64,000 bases of DNA from DAHUXN01 sp963811805 (lineage in GTDB: Bacteria; Acidobacteriota; Terriglobia; Acidiferrales; UBA7541): contig CAWESU010000001.1 of NCBI GenBank assembly GCA_963811805.1, positions 2,480,001 to 2,544,000 of the forward strand. The letters run 5' to 3'. Each line of letters starts with the position of its first letter. Within the stretch, counting starts at the first letter, position 1. The notes under the pieces were generated by a model that saw only the letters and a list, made by a program, of their open reading frames with translations, was not told the DNA's origin and ran no database searches. This document shows positions 8,340 to 16,718 of the stretch, piece after piece. The translations under genes were made by a program, and so were the position numbers.

Positions 8340-9299
8340 CTACTGAGCGGGCGGCTCCGGAATGCGCTTCTTCCCCTGCAATTCCTGATCGGTGTAATGA
8401 ATGTCAGGCTTAGCGAAGTACGCGAAGGCATCCCACGAAGCATATTTCTGCTGAAGCTCCAGCAAGACGGCGTCCACGAGCGCGTCGCCGGATTTGCCGG
8501 CGGCTTGCGCCTGCGCGATGTCCGCGCGCAAATCGGATAAATAGCCGCGAAAGTCGTTAACGTCCTGCACGTGGCCCACTTCGCCGTGGCCGGGGACGAA
8601 GGTGGCCGCGGGGTGGTCCTGAATGAACGTGTCGAGAGTTGCGAGCCAGGGCTTGGTGGAAGCGTCGATCAGGTTCGGCAAGGTATGGTCCCAGAAAAGG
8701 TCTCCGCAGAAGACAACGTTTGCATCGGGCACGTAAACGACGCTGTCGCCGCCAGTGTGTCCGGGAAAAGAGTGCACGATGATTTGCCGCGTGCCGAGGA
8801 AAAGTTCGACGCCGTGCTCGTAGGTGACGGAGGGGAGACCGAGAGACTCGACCATCGCGGTTTGTTCAGGGGTGATTTTGGCGCCGAAGAATTTCTTGTT
8901 TTCGGTGCGCTCCCAGGCGCGCACATTTTGCTGCGCGAGGATTACCGCGCCCGCCGCGGCAAAGATGTTGTTTCCGGCGACGTGGTCCAGGTGGTAATGC
9001 GTATTCACGACGAAGCGAATGGGGAGATTGGTCTTTTGGCGGATCTGGTTCAGCAGTTCCTGCGCGGCGGCGGGATTTTCGAAGGTGTCGATGACCAGCA
9101 CTCCGTCGCTGCCAATGACGAATCCGGCGTTGGCTCCGGCGCGCGCGGCTTTGGCGGCTGGATTGTCGATGGCCGCCCAAACGCCGGGGGCGACTTCGTG
9201 GAGGGTGAAAGAGGCAGGAGCGTCGGCGGCGATGGCCGCCGCGGAAATGAGCGCAAGGGCCAGAATCGGGAGCGACAGGAATTTGATTTTCGCGGGCAT
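8340..9299 (-). CDS. secreted metallo-beta-lactamase-fold hydrolase
   Basis: Exported zinc hydrolase of 319 residues. An N-terminal signal peptide ends near AAAIAADA. The metal site is THYHLDH at residues 100-106 (HxHxDH), with a further histidine in SFPGHTGGDS, the bridging aspartate in FCGDLFWD and a histidine in VPGHGEVGH. That pattern fits subclass B-like and quinoprotein-relay MBL-fold enzymes rather than a proven beta-lactamase. The ATG at 9299 follows GAGGAGAGCACC. It is downstream of, and in the same direction as, the MauE/DsbA-like pair with a 61-base gap. The substrate is unknown. Confidence 0.85.
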   Translation of the reverse strand: MPAKIKFLSLPILALALISAAAIAADAPASFTLHEVAPGVWAAIDNPAAKAARAGANAGFVIGSDGVLVIDTFENPAAAQELLNQIRQKTNLPIRFVVNTHYHLDHVAGNNIFAAAGAVILAQQNVRAWERTENKKFFGAKITPEQTAMVESLGLPSVTYEHGVELFLGTRQIIVHSFPGHTGGDSVVYVPDANVVFCGDLFWDHTLPNLIDASTKPWLATLDTFIQDHPAATFVPGHGEVGHVQDVNDFRGYLSDLRADIAQAQAAGKSGDALVDAVLLELQQKYASWDAFAYFAKPDIHYTDQELQGKKRIPEPPAQ

Positions 9300-9360
9300 G
9301 GTGCTCTCCTCAAAATGAGGCTGAGATAATACGACGCGAGAGCGATTGAGAATAGTAGAA

Positions 9361-9909
9361 CTAGTGAGCGGGAAGTTCAGTTTGAGCAAGAGTGGATGCG
9401 CCGAGCCGGCTGCGGCGATGGAGGATGAAGGCGCCTACGGTCACGGCGACGCCGAGAGCGAAGAAGCTTCCGTCACGCGCGATCGTCCACCCGGACAGTT
9501 TCTCGTTGGGACCGAAGCAGCCGCAATTGATGGCTAGATGCATGGCGTAGGAGCGAATGACCACAGCCCAAAAGACGGCCAGCAGCAGAGTCGACGCTAC
9601 GCCGACGTAGCGCAAACCAACGCCTGCGAGGAGCAAAATTCCGAGGCCAAACTCAACCCATGGCAATGTGTGCGCAAAAGGGCTCACCGCCCAAGCCGGT
9701 AACATTTGATACGAGTCAACTTGCATCGCAAAGAAGGTCATCGATAGCCCCAGCGACGAAGGAGTGATCTTCAGCGAGCTGAGGGTCCACGGAACGGCGT
9801 TTTGCGGGCGGAGCTTGCCGTAGGCGGCGGCCAGAAAAATCACTGCAAGGGCCAAACGGCCCAAGAGCAATAAGAGGCGACCGGTGGTCCAGCGCGAAGG
9901 TTCGCTCAT
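9361..9909 (-). CDS. MauE/DoxX-family membrane protein
   Basis: Integral membrane protein of 182 residues with four or more hydrophobic segments. The cysteine motif INCGCFG lies in a membrane-proximal loop, as in the MauE branch of the DoxX-like superfamily. MauE-type proteins are thought to act in thiol/disulfide exchange or electron transfer at the membrane. The gene starts 3 bases after the stop of the DsbA-like gene, so the two are surely cotranscribed and probably cooperate in oxidative folding. The partner assignment is inference. Confidence 0.8.
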   Translation of the reverse strand: MSEPSRWTTGRLLLLLGRLALAVIFLAAAYGKLRPQNAVPWTLSSLKITPSSLGLSMTFFAMQVDSYQMLPAWAVSPFAHTLPWVEFGLGILLLAGVGLRYVGVASTLLLAVFWAVVIRSYAMHLAINCGCFGPNEKLSGWTIARDGSFFALGVAVTVGAFILHRRSRLGASTLAQTELPAH

Positions 9910-9912
9910 GGC

Positions 9913-10626
9913 TTATCTCTGGCTTAGGAGCTGATCGAGAAATTGCTTCAAAAGCGGCCAGGAGACGCCGCCAGGCTGGGGGGGATAATTTTGACCGCGA
10001 TAGGAGATAACCCAAGTGGGCGTCTGGGTGATGGGGATCAACTCTCCGGCAGCCATGTCGCGCTGGATTTCCGCATCCACGGCGCATGTCTTCAGCTCGG
10101 TGTGGTCGTTGGATTCACATCCTTGCATGATGCGCTCGACGCGCTTGAATTCAGCCGCCGTCAGCGCTGACTCGACAATTGGTTTGATGTTCCCTTTTGG
10201 CTCTTCCGATCCGTATTCCGACCAGGCCATTTGATTGTCGAACAAAGCGCGCTCGACGGCTTCGAATTTTCCGATGCGAGCCGCGGCATTCACCCAACGC
10301 GCAGCCTGCCGCGAAAATTGGTGCATGGGCAGAGGGAAGTCGCGATGAACAAGATAGACTTTGCCATCCGCCACGTAGGAATCGATCATCAGGCGGAGCG
10401 TTTGCTCATAAAAGTTGCCGCACGCAGGGCATTCGTAATCATCATAGACGGTAAGTTTGATGGGAGCAGTGGGCGAGCCGAGAGACTTCTCCGCCGACAA
10501 TTGGACTTGGTCAGGAACAACCGCGCGGGCGCGCGGATGGGCGGCGACTCGCGGGGAGCGGACGGAGATCGCCGCGAAGGTCAACGCGGCTCCGGCGAGA
10601 ATGGGTAGCAGGCGGCGCAAGTTCAT
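9913..10626 (-). CDS. DsbA-family periplasmic thiol-disulfide oxidoreductase
   Basis: A 237-residue protein with an N-terminal signal sequence and a thioredoxin-like DsbA fold. The active-site motif is ECPACG, with C66 and C69, and a cis-proline region is seen in ITQTPTWVI. Two further cysteines lie in MQGCESNDHTELKTC. The start at 10626 follows GGGAGG about 10 bases upstream; a start at 10647 would lack a binding site and spoil the signal peptide. The next gene is a MauE-like membrane protein, which could reoxidise it, analogous to DsbB or VKOR. That role is inference from context. Confidence 0.85.
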   Translation of the reverse strand: MNLRRLLPILAGAALTFAAISVRSPRVAAHPRARAVVPDQVQLSAEKSLGSPTAPIKLTVYDDYECPACGNFYEQTLRLMIDSYVADGKVYLVHRDFPLPMHQFSRQAARWVNAAARIGKFEAVERALFDNQMAWSEYGSEEPKGNIKPIVESALTAAEFKRVERIMQGCESNDHTELKTCAVDAEIQRDMAAGELIPITQTPTWVISYRGQNYPPQPGGVSWPLLKQFLDQLLSQR

Positions 10627-10725
10627 TGGCAATAAATCCTCCCCCAAAGATGGCCAAAACTCTGAAGCATTTTACGCGATTCTCCGCGAGCTTGGCGCAA
10701 AATTGCGAGGCGCTGTCGCGAAAGG

Positions 10726-10738
10726 CGCACAGTGTGCG
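10726..10738. repeat. short dyad in the dsbA-dnaK divergent gap
   Basis: CGCAC-agt-GTGCG lies midway in the 325-base gap between the divergent DsbA-like and dnaK genes. It could be an operator for the reverse-strand operon, but nothing else supports that. The rest of the gap up to 10850 shows no gene. Confidence 0.25.
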
Positions 10739-10853
10739 TCAGTTGCTAGGATGCGGACTTGGAGCGAGGGGTTCGACGGAGAATGGGGTAGGAAGGAAGT
10801 GGGAGAGGCTGTAAGTGGCTGAATCTGCTGGCTATACAATCGCATTCAACAAA

Positions 10854-10883
10854 CTTGACAACAACATGCTCAATGTGTAGAAT
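10854..10883 (+). promoter_or_regulatory. dnaK promoter with overlapping HAIR-like operator
   Basis: TTGACA (10855-10860), a 17-base spacer and TAGAAT (10878-10883) make a near-consensus sigma70 promoter. The inverted repeat CTTGACA-N7-GCTCAAT at 10854-10874 covers the -35 box and most of the spacer. It has the exact spacing of the HAIR operator CTTGAGT-N7-ACTCAAG bound by HspR, and both inner CTTGA/CTCAA half sites are intact. An HspR-type gene is the fourth gene of this operon, so autoregulated repression relieved by heat is the natural reading. Confidence 0.7.
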
Positions 10884-10951
10884 GCACTCCGCGAAGCACA
10901 TAGCAATGATTTGGCTGGCGCTATCGCGGATGGGCCAGGAGGCTTTAGACA

Positions 10952-12898
<1,947 letters not shown>

Positions 12899-12904
12899 AA
12901 AGCA

Positions 12905-12932
12905 GTGATGAGTGACAAGTGATGAGTGACAA
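12905..12932. repeat. 14-bp tandem repeat, two copies
   Basis: GTGATGAGTGACAA occurs twice in perfect tandem directly after the dnaK stop codon. The words resemble the CAGTG-rich repeat at 190-222. No hairpin forms, so it is not a terminator. Confidence 0.6.
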
Positions 12933-13001
12933 GTCTGCGCTGAGCGTGCCCACGCATCGGCGCAGGCGTTCGGTTGCGTTCTGTGGCGATGGGAGCGGAC
13001 A

Positions 13002-13382
13002 TTGACGACTACGACGGGCATCAAGCGTTCGGGCCCGCCTCAGGCGGTTCAAAAGGTTCGCGACAACTACTATCTTGTGCAGGTACTGCTGAACGGGTCG
13101 CCCTCGGCCGACTGGCGCCGGCTTTTTTACGAAACGAGACTGGGAGCGTCTGCTGATTTCCAGCCGCGCTCGGTGGAAATTTCCGGCGCGCTGTTGCGTT
13201 TCCGTTCCGACCCCGCCGCCGTCGAGCCGCGAATCAAGCTGATCGATGGCTGGGTGGAGCATGCCAATGAGAAAGAAGCGTCGATGAGCGGGCGCAACGA
13301 GGAGCAGCGCCGCAAGCAGGAAGAAATGGTGAAGGAGTCGGCGGAGCTCGGCGAATGGAACGCGCGCTGGGCGAAGCTGTGA
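13002..13382 (+). CDS. conserved-context hypothetical protein between dnaK and dnaJ
   Basis: Hypothetical protein of 126 residues. The start appears to be TTG at 13002, preceded by GGGAG about 7 bases upstream; no in-frame ATG exists before the late M94. The product begins with a threonine run and is mostly hydrophilic. It has a hydrophobic NYYLVQVLLNG strand, a WRRLFYETR segment and a C-terminal charged helix ending in GEWNARWAKL. No signal peptide or membrane segment is present. I do not recognise the family. Its place inside a heat-shock operon suggests a co-regulated, perhaps chaperone-related, role, but this is inference only. Confidence 0.65.
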   Translation: MTTTTGIKRSGPPQAVQKVRDNYYLVQVLLNGSPSADWRRLFYETRLGASADFQPRSVEISGALLRFRSDPAAVEPRIKLIDGWVEHANEKEASMSGRNEEQRRKQEEMVKESAELGEWNARWAKL

Positions 13383-13456
13383 CCGGCGTCCAGTTCGGTG
13401 AGGTGGTCTTCGCGAAGCGAGTCCGCTGTCAGGCGCGCGAAAACAGAGAATAACAA

Positions 13457-14608
13457 ATGCCCACTGCTACAAAACAAGATTATTACGACCTGCTGGGCGT
13501 CGAGCGCAAAGCGATGCTCAAGGAAATTCGCCAAGCCTACCGCAAAGCTGCGCGCAAGTATCATCCGGACCTAAATCCGGGAGACAAATCCGCGGAAGAG
13601 AAGTTCAAGCAGATTCAGGAAGCCTACGAGAACCTTTCCGACCCGAAGAAGCGGCAGATGTACGACCAATTCGGTTTCAACGGGCCGAATTTTCAGGGAG
13701 CAGCGGGAGGTCCGGGTGATGCGGGCACCGGGCCGCAGGAAGTGCATTTCGATTTCGGCGGATTCGACTTCGGAGGCGCGGGCGGAACGAGTTTTCGTGA
13801 CCTGTTCAGCCAGGTGTTTCGCGGGCAGCATGCGGCGCAGGGTTACGAAGAAGAGCCGGGAAGCGATCTGGAATACCAGATCGACATTCCCTTCGCGGAA
13901 GCGATGCGCGGCGCAGTGAAGAAAATCACCATCACGCGGCTGGACGTTTGTCAGGAATGCCACGGCACGGGCGCGGCGGCCGGAACAAGCCCGCAAGTTT
14001 GCCCGGATTGCAAGGGCTCGGGCCAAACGACGCAAACGAGCGGGCGCATGCGCTTCCAGATTGCCTGCTCGCGCTGCGGAGGGACCGGACACTCGCAGAC
14101 GGTCTGCCGCACCTGCGGAGGCGAGGGCCGCGTGCGGCGCACCGATACGATCGATTTCCGCATTCCGCCGGGCGCACAGACGGGTTCGCGGTTTCGCGTG
14201 CCGGGGCGGGGGAATGCCGGAACGCGCGGCGGCGCGCCGGGAGATCTTTACATCATTACGCGCGTGGAGCCGCATCCGTTTTTCGAGCGGCGCGGCGACG
14301 ACCTGTACACAGTGGTGCCGGTGACGGTTTCGGAAGCTGCGCTGGGCGCGAAGGTTGAAGTGCCGACAATCGATGGACGCGCGCAGGTGCGCATTCCGCC
14401 CGGCACGGACAGCGGCAAAGTGCTGCGGCTGCGCGACAAAGGCGCTCCGTCGGTGCGCCGCCACGGAAAGCGCGGAGACCAGTTGGTGGAAGTTCGCGTG
14501 GTGGTGCCGCGTCCCGAAGATGAGCGCGTGCGGCAACTGCTGCGCGACCTGACGAAATACTCACCAGAAGATCCGCGGCAGGAAATTTTCTCCCGCGCGG
14601 CGTTGTGA
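13457..14608 (+). CDS. dnaJ: co-chaperone DnaJ
   Basis: Full-length Hsp40 of 383 residues. The J domain has H36-P37-D38 in ARKYHPDLN. A Gly/Phe-rich linker follows, then a zinc domain with four CxxCxG modules: CQECHGTG, CPDCKGSG, CSRCGGTG and CRTCGGEG. The two-barrel substrate-binding C-terminus comes last. It stimulates ATP hydrolysis by DnaK and delivers substrates. It lies between the unknown gene and the HspR-type regulator and is read in the same direction. No grpE is present in this window. Confidence 0.97.
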   Translation: MPTATKQDYYDLLGVERKAMLKEIRQAYRKAARKYHPDLNPGDKSAEEKFKQIQEAYENLSDPKKRQMYDQFGFNGPNFQGAAGGPGDAGTGPQEVHFDFGGFDFGGAGGTSFRDLFSQVFRGQHAAQGYEEEPGSDLEYQIDIPFAEAMRGAVKKITITRLDVCQECHGTGAAAGTSPQVCPDCKGSGQTTQTSGRMRFQIACSRCGGTGHSQTVCRTCGGEGRVRRTDTIDFRIPPGAQTGSRFRVPGRGNAGTRGGAPGDLYIITRVEPHPFFERRGDDLYTVVPVTVSEAALGAKVEVPTIDGRAQVRIPPGTDSGKVLRLRDKGAPSVRRHGKRGDQLVEVRVVVPRPEDERVRQLLRDLTKYSPEDPRQEIFSRAAL

Positions 14609-14631
14609 GTTGGTTGTAGGAGGAGCTTGCG

Positions 14632-15027
14632 ATGGCTCGCCCGCGAAAAAAGGCCCGCGCCGGATACATGATCAGCGCTGTCGCAGAGCTCTACAAGCTT
14701 CATCCGCAGACGCTTCGCCTGTACGAACGCGCGGGCTTGCTCAAACCGTCGCGCTCGCAGGGCAATACGCGGCTTTATACCGATCAGGATCTGGAGCGGC
14801 TGGAAGTGATTCTGACGTTGACGCGCGACATGGGCGTGAACCTGGCGGGAATCGAAATCATCCTCAATATGCGCGACAAAATGTCGGAGATGCAGCAGCA
14901 GATGGAAGCGTTCATCGGGTTTGTTCGCGGCGAACTGCGCAAAGGCTTCAGCGCCGAAGAGCGGCACACGGTTCGAAACGCCATTGTGCGCGCCATGCCG
15001 CCCAAGGCGATCCGCATCGAGAGATAA
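14632..15027 (+). CDS. hspR: HspR-type MerR-family heat-shock repressor
   Basis: MerR-family regulator of 131 residues. The winged-helix DNA-binding region reads YMISAVAELYKLHPQTLRLY and is followed by ERAGLLKPSRSQGNTRLY and GVNLAGIEIIL. These are the hallmark stretches of HspR, which represses dnaK operons by binding HAIR sites and uses DnaK as co-repressor. A coiled coil of KMSEMQQQMEAF type follows. An AGGAGG ribosome binding site precedes ATG 14632. Its position after dnaJ matches the actinobacterial dnaK-grpE-dnaJ-hspR order, minus grpE, and a HAIR-like site lies over the dnaK promoter. Confidence 0.88.
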   Translation: MARPRKKARAGYMISAVAELYKLHPQTLRLYERAGLLKPSRSQGNTRLYTDQDLERLEVILTLTRDMGVNLAGIEIILNMRDKMSEMQQQMEAFIGFVRGELRKGFSAEERHTVRNAIVRAMPPKAIRIER

Positions 15028-15144
15028 GCCGCGCCGGAAGAGATTCACCTCCACAAGCAAGGACGCTACCAAATCCACAGCTTCCACAGACGTGCACAGG
15101 GCGGCGACTTGCGCGCGGAGTGTGGCGCGAATATGCTGGTGCTC

Positions 15145-16071
15145 ATGGCGCAAGCGGATTGTCCGAAGTGCAATGGCACAGGATGGAAGATTGTCGAAGG
15201 CGAGCGCGAAATTCAGCCGGCTGAACAACGCGTCCCTGCGGCGGTGGCCAAGCAGGCGGAAGCGGACGGCGTGAAGGCGTTCGCGGTGGGTGCGCCGAAC
15301 GGTTCATCTCGCGGTGCGGGACATAGCGCGAGCGCGGGGCTGCCGCGAATGGCGGTGCCGTGCGAATGCACGTTTGCCGACAAACATTCCAGGGTACTGG
15401 AGCGTGCGCGGCTGCCGAAGCGGTATCAGCATTGCAATTTCGAGAGCTATGATACGGACCTTTACGAGAGCAAAACGCAGGCCGCGGCGTGGAACAAAAG
15501 TCTGGCTCAAGCAAAGGTGATTGTGCAGGGCTTCGCGCGAGATTTTCCCGTGGGAATCGAACACGGGCTGATGCTGATGGGCCCTTGCGGCGTTGGCAAG
15601 ACGCATCTGGCCGTGGCGGCGCTGGAGGAAATCATTCTGCGCGGCCACAGCGGGCTTTTCTATGATTACCGGGAACTTCTGAAGGAAATTCAGGATAGTT
15701 ATAATCCGGAAAGCAATTCGACAGAGATGAGTGTGCTGGAACCCGTGCTGAAAACCGATATTCTTCTGCTGGACGACGTGGGATCTTCGAAACCTTCGCT
15801 GTGGGCGCTGGAAACCGTGGGGCACATTCTAAACACGCGGTACAACGAACATCGCGTTACGCTGCTGACGACGAATTATCTGGACAAGGAAATCAAACCC
15901 CCGCCTGTGGCGCTGCCTTCGGGAGAAATGGTGAGCGCGGCCCTGGGCGATTCGTTTGAGGACCGTGTCGGCAAGCGCATACGCTCACGCCTATATGAAA
16001 TGTGCCGAACGGTGGAGATTTACGCGCCCGACTACCGCAAAGAAATACGCCACGCGGGGTATTTCCACTAG
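15145..16071 (+). CDS. DnaC/DnaI-like AAA+ ATPase with N-terminal zinc ribbon
   Basis: 308-residue AAA+ ATPase of the DnaC/IstB clade. The N-terminus has a split zinc-binding motif, CPKCNGTGW and later PCECTF, as in helicase loaders of the DnaI type. Walker A is GPCGVGKTHLA near residue 146 and Walker B is DILLLDDVGS. A sensor-1 TTNY and the arginine-rich RVGKRIRSRLYEMC follow. The probable job is loading the replicative helicase. There is no transposase gene next to it, which argues against IstB. I chose ATG 15145; two in-frame starts lie 13 and 36 bases further upstream. It follows hspR with a short gap and may be cotranscribed. Confidence 0.8.
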   Translation: MAQADCPKCNGTGWKIVEGEREIQPAEQRVPAAVAKQAEADGVKAFAVGAPNGSSRGAGHSASAGLPRMAVPCECTFADKHSRVLERARLPKRYQHCNFESYDTDLYESKTQAAAWNKSLAQAKVIVQGFARDFPVGIEHGLMLMGPCGVGKTHLAVAALEEIILRGHSGLFYDYRELLKEIQDSYNPESNSTEMSVLEPVLKTDILLLDDVGSSKPSLWALETVGHILNTRYNEHRVTLLTTNYLDKEIKPPPVALPSGEMVSAALGDSFEDRVGKRIRSRLYEMCRTVEIYAPDYRKEIRHAGYFH

Positions 16072-16163
16072 GGCACATCGACAAAGGCTCGCCAACCGGA
16101 ATGGTATACTGCTGCCCTGTAGGCCATCCGGAACAAAAATCGAAGCTCATCCGAGGTGCAAAA

Positions 16164-16688
16164 ATGTTCGGCAGGATTCTGCTTGGGCTCCTTGTTTTGT
16201 TTCCCTTTGCAATGCAATCGGGCAGCACGATGCAGCCGCTCAATGTTAAACCCGGACTCTGGGAAGTGTCGGTGACGATGACCGTTCCCGCGATGCCTGC
16301 AATTCCTGACAGTGTGCTCGCGCAGATGCCCCCTGACCAGCGTGCCAAGATCGAGGCGATGATGAAGGGCCAGGCGAACACGATGAAGACTTGCGTGACC
16401 AAGGACAAACTTGACAAGTCAGAAGCATTTCGAAATGCTCCAAAGTCGTGCACGTACACGATCGTATCGTCAACGAGCAGCAAGCTAGAAATGAAGACGG
16501 AATGCACGCAAAACGGAATGAAGATGACGGGGAATTTTGTGGTGGAAGCGGTTGACTCGGAAAACGTCAAGGGGTCAATGCGCATGAACGCTTCGGGCGG
16601 TAACACTTTGGGCGGCAATAACGCCATGAACATGAACAGCACCTTCACCGAAAAGTGGTTGGGCGCGGACTGCGGAGATGTGCACTAA
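16164..16688 (+). CDS. DUF3617 family exported protein
   Basis: A 174-residue protein with an N-terminal signal peptide, then LNVKPGLWEVSVTMT, the signature opening of DUF3617. A methionine- and proline-rich stretch and paired cysteines follow (TCVTKDKLD, SCTYTI, TECTQNG, DCGD). DUF3617 proteins are periplasmic with no known activity. The start at 16164 has GAGGTG upstream; the frame is open further upstream to 16002, but that part overlaps the preceding gene and has no signal peptide. Confidence 0.85.
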   Translation: MFGRILLGLLVLFPFAMQSGSTMQPLNVKPGLWEVSVTMTVPAMPAIPDSVLAQMPPDQRAKIEAMMKGQANTMKTCVTKDKLDKSEAFRNAPKSCTYTIVSSTSSKLEMKTECTQNGMKMTGNFVVEAVDSENVKGSMRMNASGGNTLGGNNAMNMNSTFTEKWLGADCGDVH

Positions 16689-16718
16689 GCCCGCGGCGTG
16701 GTCACTGCGCGTGCGAGG

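Noticed and set aside
8340..9299. Beta-lactamase resistance gene
   Set aside because: The MBL fold and zinc ligands are shared by many hydrolases, and the sequence lacks features specific to proven beta-lactamases. The BlaI/M56 pair is 40 kb away and lacks the beta-lactam sensor.
15145..16071. IstB transposition helper of an insertion sequence
   Set aside because: No IstA-type transposase, terminal inverted repeats or target duplication were seen around it, and the zinc ribbon fits a helicase loader better.
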